Notes under the pieces: model-generated
What the model was told of the DNA's origin: nothing
What the model saw: the letters and a program-made list of their open reading frames with translations, nothing else
Databases searched by the model: none
Assembly (NCBI GenBank): GCA_022704645.1
Contig: JAKJGA010000003.1
Span: 1-29,365, forward strand
Direction of reading: 5' to 3'
Source of the DNA: Spirochaetota bacterium
GTDB taxonomy: Bacteria; Spirochaetota; UBA4802; JAFGJZ01
Length of the DNA stretch: 29,365 bases
In this document: positions 1 to 8,268 of the stretch, piece by piece
Position numbering within the stretch: position 1 is the stretch's first letter
Layout of the letters: the number at the start of each line of letters is the position of its first letter
Made by a program: the position numbers and the translations under genes

Positions 1-389
1 AATTTATCCGGCTGAACCCCGATAATAAGATTCAGCTCACGCTTGCCGGGATTTCCGTTTTTCTGCTCAAGCTGGATAACTGCATTATAGTTTTTTATCG
101 AATCGCGCACCTTTTTTTCATCTTGTTCAAACTTTGAAGAAACAGAATTGACGTTTGCAATTTTTTCATATTTCTGGTCTATACTGGCAGGTGAACCCTG
201 CGGCAGACCCTCTTTTGTAACTTTGATTTTATCTGACGCATAGTTGCGTACAGATTCCATTACGGCATCGTTATCGGAAAAAACGGTATAAGAAGAATCT
301 GAATATTTTGCGTATCCGTAAATGAAACGAAGCACAAACATTAAAACAAATACCGAGGCATAAAATATAATAATATTTTTCTTTTTCAT
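1..389 (-). CDS. Partial membrane-anchored protein resembling DUF4349
   Basis: The gene runs off the left edge; only the first 129 codons are visible. The start ATG at 389 follows a GGGGG stretch that can act as the ribosome binding site. Residues about 4-24 form one hydrophobic segment after three lysines, so this is a signal anchor or uncleaved signal. The visible remainder is charged, with a predicted helical stretch and then the motif EQKNGNPGKRELNLIIGVQP. That arrangement (N-terminal anchor, soluble part, then an R/K-E-L-x-L-x-I-x-V strand) resembles the start of the DUF4349 family, which is known mainly from cell-envelope proteins of unknown role. The resemblance is from memory and the diagnostic half lies outside the window. 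It sits downstream of, and in the same direction as, a truncated chemoreceptor, but has its own promoter-like sequence. Confidence 0.55.
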   Translation of the reverse strand, partial: MKKKNIIIFYASVFVLMFVLRFIYGYAKYSDSSYTVFSDNDAVMESVRNYASDKIKVTKEGLPQGSPASIDQKYEKIANVNSVSSKFEQDEKKVRDSIKNYNAVIQLEQKNGNPGKRELNLIIGVQPDK

Positions 390-407
390 AAAACCCCCGA
401 ATTACTT

Positions 408-436
408 CCAATAAGACACCATGCTTCAAATGTCAA
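408..436 (-). promoter_or_regulatory. Likely sigma-70 promoter of the gene at 1-389
   Basis: On the minus strand a perfect TTGACA (431-436) is followed after 17 bases by TATTGG (408-413). This would start transcription about a dozen bases before the ATG at 389. The -35 is strong and the -10 weak. Confidence 0.4.
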
Positions 437-490
437 GTCAATGAATTTGATTCCTGCGCCTATTGGAAATACCGGAAATTTATGATAAAA

Positions 491-1297
491 TTATGTCTTA
501 AAAAATGCGACGCTTTCGGCAAGTGAAACTGCGGTTTCGCTGGAAAGAACTGCCTGACCGGTCAGCATTTCATACTTCGCGGCATTTCGCTGAAGAACGT
601 CATTCAGCATGTTTACAGACTGCACCGCTGATTCAAACGCGTTATTGAGTTCCTCTATCGAATTTTTTATCAAAGTGTATTCTCTTTGAACATCCTCATA
701 TTCCGTCCATATCGCGGAATTTTTTGATCTTTGAACAAAAAGATTATCAGAAGTGATTCCGCAAATGAGACTATATGCCGAATCAAGAAGTGTCAGCGAT
801 TCAGGAACACGGAGAAGCGTGAAATCCATTAAATAATAACTGTCGAGATCAGGATCAAGAATCAGGTTGGAAGTATCTCCGATACGGGACCAGTAATCTC
901 TGATACTTTGATGGAAAGAGTCATAACCATTAGAAGAAATATTCTTCCATGATTCTTCTAAGTCTTCAAACTGTTTTTTTTGAATCATATCAGAATAAGG
1001 ATCTGATTCTAAAAGGGATTTATTTTTATTGCTAATATCCGATATAGAAGAATTAATCCCGGCGATTGATGATGAAGCTTCATTATTATCAAGAATATCC
1101 CGGTGGTAATGCAGAGTGTTTTCCATGAGAACTCTTACAATCCGAAGTATTTCATTACCGTAATATTCTTTTGCTCCGAAACGAATCGCAATATTTTTTT
1201 CTGTAATAAAAAAATAAAGGAGTAGAACAATAGGTATGGTAAACATTACAGAAACAAAAAAAAGCTTGTACCTGATCATCACATTTTTGAGACCCAT
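491..1297 (-). CDS. Chemoreceptor-like sensor protein lacking the signalling half
   Basis: The first ~40 residues contain a transmembrane segment (LFFVSVMFTIPIVLLLYFFI). An extracytoplasmic helical region follows, including the motif NLILDPDLDSYYLMDF, which is typical of the four-helix sensor domain of methyl-accepting chemotaxis proteins. A complete receptor would continue into a second membrane helix, a HAMP domain and a methyl-accepting coiled coil. Here the frame ends with TAA after about 268 residues, before any second helix, and only ~100 non-coding bases separate it from the next gene. The product is therefore either a decayed chemoreceptor or an anchored sensor-only protein. I place the start at the ATG at 1297; a further-upstream TTG is also open but less likely. 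No strong Shine-Dalgarno is visible. Confidence 0.6.
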   Translation of the reverse strand: MGLKNVMIRYKLFFVSVMFTIPIVLLLYFFITEKNIAIRFGAKEYYGNEILRIVRVLMENTLHYHRDILDNNEASSSIAGINSSISDISNKNKSLLESDPYSDMIQKKQFEDLEESWKNISSNGYDSFHQSIRDYWSRIGDTSNLILDPDLDSYYLMDFTLLRVPESLTLLDSAYSLICGITSDNLFVQRSKNSAIWTEYEDVQREYTLIKNSIEELNNAFESAVQSVNMLNDVLQRNAAKYEMLTGQAVLSSETAVSLAESVAFFKT

Positions 1298-1554
1298 CGC
1301 TTTACCCTGCCTATAACGCAAAACCGGAAGAAAGTTTCACGCATAATCTTTTGCAACGCCCGCAAAAACATTTTTCAAGAAGAATTTTATTTCCGCCTTT
1401 GCAAAACATAATTATTTACAAAGCCGAAACAAATAAGTTAAGTCATGAAGATAATATAAATTACAACTGCCGGCATATCACAATTCTAAACATCGTTTAA
1501 ATTATTAGTCATCAAGATCTTGACAAAACCCGGTCAATCAGCTAACCAGAAAAA

Positions 1555-2076
1555 ATGAAAATACAAACGAATAGACTTAATCTAAGAAAATTTACTCTTC
1601 AGGATGTTGAAAGAATTTATGAAATTACCAGGGAGAAATTTATTCTTAAATGGATGCCCGACTGGGGCATGACTAGAGAAAAAATCTCTGATCTGCTGAA
1701 CTGGTACATTTCATGTTATGCGGATCCACCAAACATGCGCACCATGCTTGCAGTTGAACTGATTGAAACTTCAGAAATGATCGGAATGATAGGCTGTGGT
1801 CATAAACCGGAAGTCGACGATGAAATAGAGATGGCATATTTCATCAGCGAAAATTATGCCGGAAAGGGTTATATGACAGAAGCCGCTTCCGCTTTTTCGA
1901 AATGGGTTTTAGAAAACAAAAAAATCGATTATCTGATGGCAATAGTTGAGCCTGACAATATTCCTTCAGAGAAAATAATAAAAAAATGCGGATTCAAAAA
2001 AATCCGCACTATCAATATAGTTAACTCAGGTGAAACCGAACCGAAAGAATTTCTATATTACCGGCTCTACCGGTAA
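1555..2076 (+). CDS. GNAT N-acetyltransferase, RimJ/RimL type
   Basis: The 173-residue protein begins with TNRLNLRKFTLQDVERIYE, the usual opening of the RimJ/RimL-like acetyltransferases. The acetyl-CoA pyrophosphate loop is visible as ENYAGKGYMTEA (residues ~102-113). The last conserved segment, EPDNIPSEKIIKKCGFKK, is the classic N-x-x-S-x-x-(I/L)-x-x-K-x-GF motif of the fold. The family transfers acetyl groups from acetyl-CoA to protein N-termini, amino groups of small molecules or antibiotics; the substrate cannot be read from the sequence. It is a single-gene unit, convergent with tpx. There is no convincing ribosome binding site before the ATG, only an A-rich stretch. Confidence 0.85.
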   Translation: MKIQTNRLNLRKFTLQDVERIYEITREKFILKWMPDWGMTREKISDLLNWYISCYADPPNMRTMLAVELIETSEMIGMIGCGHKPEVDDEIEMAYFISENYAGKGYMTEAASAFSKWVLENKKIDYLMAIVEPDNIPSEKIIKKCGFKKIRTINIVNSGETEPKEFLYYRLYR

Positions 2077-2081
2077 TATAG
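2053..2081. terminator. Bidirectional hairpin between the GNAT gene and tpx
   Basis: A perfect 12-bp stem (CTATATTACCGG / CCGGTAATATAG) with a 5-base loop spans the GNAT stop codon, followed by ATTTT. It lies between two convergent genes, so it can end transcription from both sides. Confidence 0.7.
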
Positions 2082-2084
2082 ATT

Positions 2085-2585
2085 TTACGAAAGAAGCTTA
2101 ACTACAGGCGCGTAATCAGGCTCCTGCGCTATTTCGGGAACCTGCTCGGTATAGATTATTTTTCCGGTTTCATCAATTACAATAACCGCACGGGAAAATA
2201 TTCCGGCAAGCGGACCGTCTATAATCCGTACACCGTAATCTTCGCCGAATTTTCGAATGCGCATTTCACTGAGAGAAATTACATTATTCAATCCCTCGGC
2301 ACCGCAGAAACGCTGGTGAGCAAACGGAAGATCAACAGAAATGCAAAGAACAACCGTGTTTTTCATTTTATCAAGTTCTGAGTTGAAACGTCTAACTGAT
2401 GTCGCACAGACACCCGTGTCAACACTCGGAAAAATATTCATGACAATGCGCTTTCCGCTGAAATCATTGAGAGAAACATCAGAAAGATCCGTTTTGGTAA
2501 GTAAAAAATCCTTTGCTTTCGATCCGATTTCAGGAAGATTTCCGAATGTATTAATAATATTACCTTTTAATGTTATTTTAGCCAT
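2085..2585 (-). CDS. tpx: Thiol peroxidase Tpx (atypical 2-Cys peroxiredoxin)
   Basis: The 166-residue length is standard for Tpx. The peroxidatic cysteine lies in SVDTGVCATSVRRFN (Cys60) and the resolving cysteine in HQRFCGAEGL (Cys94); this spacing is diagnostic of Tpx rather than AhpC or Bcp. The enzyme reduces hydrogen and organic peroxides in the cytoplasm using thioredoxin. The ATG at 2585 is preceded by CGGAGG at good spacing. It is monocistronic, divergent from the metal-uptake operon and convergent with the GNAT gene. Peroxide defence of this kind is common in anaerobes exposed to occasional oxygen. Confidence 0.95.
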   Translation of the reverse strand: MAKITLKGNIINTFGNLPEIGSKAKDFLLTKTDLSDVSLNDFSGKRIVMNIFPSVDTGVCATSVRRFNSELDKMKNTVVLCISVDLPFAHQRFCGAEGLNNVISLSEMRIRKFGEDYGVRIIDGPLAGIFSRAVIVIDETGKIIYTEQVPEIAQEPDYAPVVKLLS

Positions 2586-2626
2586 ATAGCCTCCGATATG
2601 AAAAAGATTTCTTTTATGTATTTCTT

Positions 2627-2632
2627 ATTATA
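2627..2632 (-). promoter_or_regulatory. Candidate -10 element of tpx
   Basis: A consensus TATAAT occurs on the minus strand about 40 bases before the tpx start. No good -35 is visible at 16-18 bases, so the promoter may be activated or weak. Confidence 0.3.
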
Positions 2633-2887
2633 CCCCATTAATGACAATTTTCCAGAAAATAAAAAACTATTCAGACTTCAGAAATATTCAACTATCAATA
2701 AATCTGCAGCATTAGCCGTTCACACATATCGCTTAGTTAGTCTGACAAATTTTCTAAATGAAAGTTAATCCATCAATAAACACAGATTAGTTACACATCC
2801 CGAGACTTCAACTTTACTCAAATCCTCAAAACCTGCACAATATAAATGAATATAAACAAACTCATACTGTTTCACAATTGTAAACTT

Positions 2888-2994
2888 GTTCGTTTATGAT
2901 CATTTAAGATTCCGTTTATATTGACACAAACGAACAAAAGCAAACTATAGCAATCATAAACGAACTTGTATTAGCACATTAATCGTTTATGTGA
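2888..2994. promoter_or_regulatory. Repeated operator half-sites upstream of the metal-uptake operon
   Basis: The core CGTTTAT or its inverted form recurs five times here: GTTCGTTTATGAT (2888-2900), TCCGTTTATAT (2911-2921), CAAACGAAC (2927-2935, partial, inverted), ATCATAAACGAAC (2953-2965, exact inverted complement of the first) and TCGTTTATGTGA (2983-2994). The sites surround the promoter at 2921-2951. The sequence GTTC(G/A)TTTATGA recurs before the HTH/PBP regulator at 12467. The rest of the 2590-3020 gap is AT-rich and I see no gene in it. Confidence 0.6.
2921..2951 (+). promoter_or_regulatory. Probable promoter of the metal-uptake operon
   Basis: A perfect TTGACA (2921-2926) is followed after 19 bases by TATAGC (2946-2951). 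The spacer is longer than ideal and contains the inverted half-site CAAACGAAC. A protein bound there would block polymerase, or would compensate for the poor spacing. Confidence 0.45.
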
Positions 2995-3020
2995 AGCGAA
3001 ATATCGCTTAGAAGAGGCTT

Positions 3021-4001
3021 ATGAAACTGTTTGTATGGATTTGCGTTCTTATTCTTTTATCATCAACAGCCCTTCTTGTCGGAAAATATCCGGTCAACTT
3101 CATTTCGCTGATAAGCGGAAACGGCGCCTCCCCAGAAGATATAAACACATTCAAAATGATTATCATCAATTCAAGGCTTCCAAGAATTTTATCTGCGCTT
3201 CTTATCGGAGGCTGCCTCTCTGCAGCCGGAGCAGTATATCAGGGGATATTCCGCAACCCCATGGTTTCACCGGATATGCTCGGAGCTTCATCAGGTTCAG
3301 CATTCGGTGCCGCCCTCGCAATACTCTTCAGATTTTCAATCAAAGGAGTTGAAGCGCTATCCTTTGCAAGCGGAATAGCGGCAGTTGCGATAACATGGAC
3401 GATTTCATCAACCGTATCCAAAGCACGCTCTTCTCTTGTATTGATTCTTTCTGGCATACTGGTGTCTACAGTTTTTACATCACTGCTCTCTCTTGTAAAA
3501 TTTACAGCCGACCCTTACAGCAAACTTCCCGATATAACATTCTGGCTTCTCGGCAATCTTTCTGCCGTAAGCCTTTCTGATACAGTTTTCGTTTCGGGAT
3601 GCGCTCTTTTAGGCTTCATTCCGCTCTTTCTAATCAGATGGAAAATAAACGTGCTTTCCCTGAGCGAAGACGAAGCGCGTGCACTCGGAATGAACACCAG
3701 AGCTTACAGGCTTATTATAATCGCCTGTGCAACACTGATGACTTCAGCCGCAGTTTCAGTATGCGGACTGATCGGATGGGTCGGACTCGTTGTACCTCAT
3801 ATTGTAAGGATGATATTCGGACCGGATTACAAAACTCTCGTAACAGCTTCCATCGTTATCGGAGGAATATATCTTCTTACAGTTGATACTCTCGCAAGAT
3901 ATGTTCTCTCTATTGAAATACCTCTCGGGATTCTAACCGCGATTATAGGAGCCCCATTTTTCATATATCTAATGACAAAATCAGAGAGAGGATGGTCATG
4001 A
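3021..4001 (+). CDS. FecCD-family ABC transporter permease (metal/chelate, probably molybdate or tungstate type)
   Basis: This 326-residue inner-membrane protein has about nine to ten hydrophobic helices. It carries FecCD family landmarks: RLPRILSALLIGGCLSAAGA near residue 55, then FRNPMVSPDMLGASSGSA, and the C-terminal GLIGWVGLVVPHIVRMIFG. DEARALGMN is the cytoplasmic coupling segment that contacts the ATPase. A single permease gene implies a homodimer, as in BtuC, FhuB-like and MolB systems. The family imports siderophores, cobalamin, haem, and (in Haemophilus MolBCA) molybdate and tungstate. The linkage here to Mop, ModD and DUF364 favours Mo/W; iron chelates remain possible. GAGG precedes the ATG. 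The stop overlaps the next start as ATGA. Confidence 0.9.
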   Translation: MKLFVWICVLILLSSTALLVGKYPVNFISLISGNGASPEDINTFKMIIINSRLPRILSALLIGGCLSAAGAVYQGIFRNPMVSPDMLGASSGSAFGAALAILFRFSIKGVEALSFASGIAAVAITWTISSTVSKARSSLVLILSGILVSTVFTSLLSLVKFTADPYSKLPDITFWLLGNLSAVSLSDTVFVSGCALLGFIPLFLIRWKINVLSLSEDEARALGMNTRAYRLIIIACATLMTSAAVSVCGLIGWVGLVVPHIVRMIFGPDYKTLVTASIVIGGIYLLTVDTLARYVLSIEIPLGILTAIIGAPFFIYLMTKSERGWS

Positions 4002-4795
4002 TACTTGAAACAAAAAATCTTTCATGCGGATATTCCGGCCAAGCCCTTATAGAAAAGATTAATTTAAGAATATCTTCCGGCGAAACCGTTTCGCTTCTGG
4101 GTCCAAACGGAGTCGGAAAAACAACTCTCTTCAAGACGCTTCTCGGACTTTTAAAACCCGTAAGCGGCGCAGTCATCATCGATGACGAAAACATCGAAAA
4201 CATGACGCAGTCCTCACGTGCTTCATCGATAGCATACGTGCCTCAGGCGTCTGAAGTATTTTTTCCATACAAGGCAGAAGAAATTGTAATGATGGGAAGA
4301 GCTCCGCATATAGGATTTTTCAGAACACCTGCAAAAAATGATCACAATCATGTAGACGCGGCTCTATCAGCTCTATCTATCCGCTCACTTGCAAAACGCG
4401 TGTTTACCGAATTAAGTTCGGGAGAAAAACAGCTTGTTCTGATAGCCAGAGCATTAGCTCAGCAGTCAAAATTTCTGATACTCGACGAACCTACTTCCAA
4501 TCTTGATTTCGGAAACCAGTCATATGTAATCTCCGAAATTAAAAATCTCAGCACACGCGGAATAGGAATAATAATGACAACTCATCACCCCAATCACGTT
4601 TTCGAATCAGAAGGAACGGTAATCCTCATAGACAAGCAAAGAAAAATAAGTGTCGGAGAAAGCAAAGAAATCATGACGAAAGAAAACCTGAAAACAGTTT
4701 ACGGCATCAATGTCGAAATAGCTACGCACGAATCAGAGCACGGAGGAACACATTGCTACTGTGTTCCTGTCGGATGCAAAAGGAGTAAACGATGA
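3998..4795 (+). CDS. ABC transporter ATP-binding protein of the FecE/MolC type
   Basis: Walker A is GPNGVGKTT, the signature motif LSSGEKQLVLIARAL, Walker B LILDEPTSNLD, and the switch histidine lies in MTTHHPNHVF. This set makes a complete, active-looking ATPase of about 265 residues, the usual length for the FecE/BtuD/MolC group. I prefer the ATG at 3998 to that at 3992 because GAGAGG then sits six bases upstream and the ATGA overlap with the permease stop gives translational coupling. The C-terminus ends in HESEHGGTHCYCVPVGCKR, with two histidines and three cysteines; a metal contact there would be possible but is unproven. The next gene again starts with an ATGA overlap. Confidence 0.93.
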   Translation: MILETKNLSCGYSGQALIEKINLRISSGETVSLLGPNGVGKTTLFKTLLGLLKPVSGAVIIDDENIENMTQSSRASSIAYVPQASEVFFPYKAEEIVMMGRAPHIGFFRTPAKNDHNHVDAALSALSIRSLAKRVFTELSSGEKQLVLIARALAQQSKFLILDEPTSNLDFGNQSYVISEIKNLSTRGIGIIMTTHHPNHVFESEGTVILIDKQRKISVGESKEIMTKENLKTVYGINVEIATHESEHGGTHCYCVPVGCKRSKR

Positions 4796-5904
4796 AAAAG
4801 ATTATTATTGTTCTTTTGTCCGCTGTATTATCTGCATGCGGAAAACCTTCAGAAAACAATTCCGACAAACGCGAATACACCGATATGGCGGGCAGAACTA
4901 TTTCCGTTACCCGTGATGTAAGAAAAATTTTTTCGACATCACCGATGGGAACAACCCTCGCCTACAGTTTCGATCCTGAACTTTTAATCGGATGGAACTA
5001 CAAACTGAATCCTGATGATTCGGCATATATGAATATGAAATACACGAAATTGCCCGAACTCGGTGGATGGTTCGGAAAATCCGCAGGGGTAAATCTCGAA
5101 ATTATCGCAGCCGCGAAACCTGATTTAATTATAAGTCTGTCTACGACATCCGACGGCTTCGAAAAAGACAAATCACTGGTGATCAGTTCAAAAACCGGAA
5201 TACCGGTCGCAGTATTCAACATGAAAACCGTTGAAGATATCCCTTCCGTTTATGAAGCAATGGGCGAACTGACAGTAAACAAAAAGCGTGCTGAATTATT
5301 AAAAAATTATACTCAAAACATAATCAATCGCGCGAAAAAAATATCCGAATCAGTTCCGGAATCAGAAAAAATCCGCGTCTATTACGCCGAAGGTTTAAAA
5401 GGTTTGAATACCGAACCTGATCAGTCAATTCACTCAGAACTTATCAAATTCTGCGGCGGACACAACGTAGCCCAAATCAAGGAAAATGACATAAGCGGAT
5501 ACGGAAATACTCCGGTTTCCATGGAACAGGTGCTCGTATGGAATCCTGAAATTATTCTTATATCTGATTACCTCGGAAAAGACGGAGGAATGAAAGGATG
5601 GAACGACATCATCAACAGCAATCCTCTATGGAGCAAAATTGATGCTGTTAAAAATGGAAAAGTATACATTGTTCCGCGCTCGCCATTTCAATGGATAGAC
5701 CGTCCGCCTTCAGTCAACCGTATCGCAGGACTAATCTGGCTTCCATATATTTTTTATCCCGAACTATGCGATTATAACATCAAAAAAGAAATTAAGGAAT
5801 TCTATTCAGTCTTCTATGGAAAAGAACTCAGCGATACCGAGCTTGAAGAACTTGTCTCAGCAAATATCTACAGCAAAAAAACAAAAAGGAATATAGAGAG
5901 GTAA
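4792..5904 (+). CDS. Substrate-binding lipoprotein of the FepB/BtuF/MolA class
   Basis: The N-terminus is a lipoprotein signal peptide with lipobox LSAC and modified Cys16, so the mature 355-residue protein is tethered to a membrane. It continues with YTDMAGRTISVTRDVRKI, the typical opening of PF01497 (periplasmic binding) proteins. Further on are GVNLEIIAAAKPDLIIS and VSMEQVLVWNPEIILIS, one per lobe, as expected for a two-lobed fold joined by a rigid helix. It delivers ligand to the FecCD permease encoded just upstream. The ligand cannot be read from the sequence; by neighbourhood I infer molybdate, tungstate or a chelate of these. AAGGAG precedes the start. Confidence 0.9.
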   Translation: MKKIIIVLLSAVLSACGKPSENNSDKREYTDMAGRTISVTRDVRKIFSTSPMGTTLAYSFDPELLIGWNYKLNPDDSAYMNMKYTKLPELGGWFGKSAGVNLEIIAAAKPDLIISLSTTSDGFEKDKSLVISSKTGIPVAVFNMKTVEDIPSVYEAMGELTVNKKRAELLKNYTQNIINRAKKISESVPESEKIRVYYAEGLKGLNTEPDQSIHSELIKFCGGHNVAQIKENDISGYGNTPVSMEQVLVWNPEIILISDYLGKDGGMKGWNDIINSNPLWSKIDAVKNGKVYIVPRSPFQWIDRPPSVNRIAGLIWLPYIFYPELCDYNIKKEIKEFYSVFYGKELSDTELEELVSANIYSKKTKRNIER

Positions 5905-5907
5905 AAA

Positions 5908-8268
5908 ATGAAACGAAAACTGATTTATTTTGTTTCCGCATCCCTGATCGCAGCTTCACAAATTGCGGCACAATCAGAGAAAGATAAACCGGCGGAATAC
6001 GCACAAAAAGATAAAGTCAAGACTTTCGAAGCAGGTGAAATTGTCATAAGCGGTAAAAAAATTCCGACTATCGATAAGGCTTCAACACAGAGTATAATAT
6101 CTTCAAAGGATATTGATGCTCATAACGACAAAAACCTGGCAGACACGCTGCAGCTTGTTCCGGGCATGACCACATACCAGCATGGAAAGGGACACGTCCG
6201 TTACAGAATGCGCGGATTCGAAATGCCGTATGTAGCGCTTCTAGTGGACGGAATTCCTGTTGCCGACGTATATGAAGCGAATGTAGATATTTCCAAGATA
6301 CCGGTTATGAACGCTTCTGAAATAGTTATAAACCGCGGGACATGCTCCGCCCTTTACGGAACAATGGGAAGTGTCGGATCGATAAATATAATCACAAAAA
6401 AACCAATTGAACTCTACGCAAAAGGCAGCGCGGAGTACGGATCAAACGGAGATTTTACTTTTAACGGCGCTCACGGAAACACCATAGGCGGATTTTACTA
6501 CTGGCTTACAGGAACAGTAGAAAGACAATCCCCATACGAAGTTTCCGGAAAACTCACTAAAAGTGAGCGTAGAAAATGGGTAAATAAATTCATGCCGGAT
6601 TCCAGTCTGGGCTATACGACGGATCTTTCAGGCACTGCAGCAGATAAATATATTAATGATACGGGAGACTGGCCTCATCAGGAAATGTTCAAATACGGAA
6701 TATCCGGCAAAACAGGCTATGAAATCAATGATGATATTGAAGCCGGGATTAGCTCAAACTTCAATTACAGCACTGCAGACAGATACAGCGTTTCACTTTC
6801 CAACACTGAAGAATTTTCCAAGCATACATGGCCGAATTCCGACCCAAAGATGACCCTGAGCAGCAACTCATTCAGTTGGAAGAAGATCTATTCAGTCAAT
6901 GCCGCTCCTTATATTCAAGTTAAAGGTGAAAAGGCACATCTGAAAGCAAATGTATTTTATACTCACAATTACGAATACCTCGACGGATATCAGGACGAGG
7001 ATGAAACTATTCCTGTAAAAGGATGGGGAGGAGCTCATTCAAACTGGCAAAACACATCAGTTGGTTTTAACATATTTCCGTCATATTCTCTGACAGAATG
7101 GAATACTTTAAATACATCAATTCTTTTCAGATGGGATAAGCATCTCGAAAGAGTTCAGGCTGACAGTGATTTCATCGGAGAAGGAACAAACGGCGGCGGA
7201 GCAGATGCTGCATTTGCTCTTGCCGGAAATTCATGGTTTGACACAAAATTGATGGAAGGAAAGCAGATTACAGTCGCTGCGGAAGATGAAATTGACTTCT
7301 ACGAACTTGCTGAAATACCCTTAGAATTAAGCTTCGGAATTTCATACGACGCACAGAAACTCAGCAAGTTCAAAGCCCGTTCGCAGACAATGGCAATGGG
7401 TCGAGTCACTCAGTACGGCGATTCAATGGAAGACCAGTATATTGCAGACAGCGATTCTAAAATCTGGGGCACACGCGATTCATTCAGCCCGGTATTAGGC
7501 GCGACATATGAACCGGTTAAAGACTTTCTGCTTTTAAGGTCTTCAATATCACAGAAAACAAAACTTCCGACAATGTCACAGTATGCGAATGTTTATGAAG
7601 ATACTGATGAAGGATTAAAACCGGAAAAATCGTTGAACCTTAACACCGGATTCCAGCTCTTTTTTATCCAGAAAACAGTAAGCTTTAGAACCGACTATTT
7701 CTACAGCAAATTCAAGGATAAACTCGCAACAATTTATGATGTCGATACACCATCAGTAAAAAAATACACCAATATAAAAGGTGAAACTCATCAGGGCATA
7801 GAATTGATTGTTGACGGAACTTTCGCAAGCATTGCTGATCTGGTAGACCTTTCATCCAGTTTTTCTTACACATATCTCCGTGTCAGAAATCTTGATACAG
7901 GGGAAGATGATTCCACAATAAACAAAGGTGAAAAAATCGCCGACATACCGGAACATCAGCTGACTCTGGACATCCGATTCGACTTTAAAACAAAAACATC
8001 GGTTGATATTTTCGGAAGCTATACCGCGAACGCCGTCAAGTATGCAATGAAAAGCAATCCTTCTTCAACAGATGAATTTTCAACAGATTACTTTAAAACC
8101 GTTAAACTCCATGACCCATTGATGTTAAGCATGAAAATATCACAAAAATTTCTCGATCACTATGAAGGATATCTGATGTGCAAAAACATTCTCGATGATT
8201 ACGCGGCAGATCCGTTTAACCCGGGGCCCGGAAGAACATTTTATTTCGGCATGAAAGGAGAATTATAA
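5908..8268 (+). CDS. TonB-dependent outer-membrane receptor
   Basis: The 786-residue protein has a signal peptide (cut near residue 20) and a TonB-box-like segment EIVISGKK at about residues 44-51. Its plug domain covers roughly residues 55-170, with the landmarks LADTLQLVPGM, RMRGF, LLVDGIPV and ALYGTMGSVGSINIITKKP. A long beta-barrel rich in alternating aromatic strands follows, ending in GRTFYFGMKGEL; TonB receptors usually end on an aromatic-rich last strand. It would carry a metal chelate or oxyanion complex across the outer membrane using TonB energy, handing it to the lipoprotein encoded three bases upstream. The stop overlaps the next ATG by one base (TAATG). Most members transport siderophores or cobalamin; the Mo/W setting here is unusual. 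No TonB/ExbBD gene is in the window. Confidence 0.93.
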   Translation: MKRKLIYFVSASLIAASQIAAQSEKDKPAEYAQKDKVKTFEAGEIVISGKKIPTIDKASTQSIISSKDIDAHNDKNLADTLQLVPGMTTYQHGKGHVRYRMRGFEMPYVALLVDGIPVADVYEANVDISKIPVMNASEIVINRGTCSALYGTMGSVGSINIITKKPIELYAKGSAEYGSNGDFTFNGAHGNTIGGFYYWLTGTVERQSPYEVSGKLTKSERRKWVNKFMPDSSLGYTTDLSGTAADKYINDTGDWPHQEMFKYGISGKTGYEINDDIEAGISSNFNYSTADRYSVSLSNTEEFSKHTWPNSDPKMTLSSNSFSWKKIYSVNAAPYIQVKGEKAHLKANVFYTHNYEYLDGYQDEDETIPVKGWGGAHSNWQNTSVGFNIFPSYSLTEWNTLNTSILFRWDKHLERVQADSDFIGEGTNGGGADAAFALAGNSWFDTKLMEGKQITVAAEDEIDFYELAEIPLELSFGISYDAQKLSKFKARSQTMAMGRVTQYGDSMEDQYIADSDSKIWGTRDSFSPVLGATYEPVKDFLLLRSSISQKTKLPTMSQYANVYEDTDEGLKPEKSLNLNTGFQLFFIQKTVSFRTDYFYSKFKDKLATIYDVDTPSVKKYTNIKGETHQGIELIVDGTFASIADLVDLSSSFSYTYLRVRNLDTGEDDSTINKGEKIADIPEHQLTLDIRFDFKTKTSVDIFGSYTANAVKYAMKSNPSSTDEFSTDYFKTVKLHDPLMLSMKISQKFLDHYEGYLMCKNILDDYAADPFNPGPGRTFYFGMKGEL

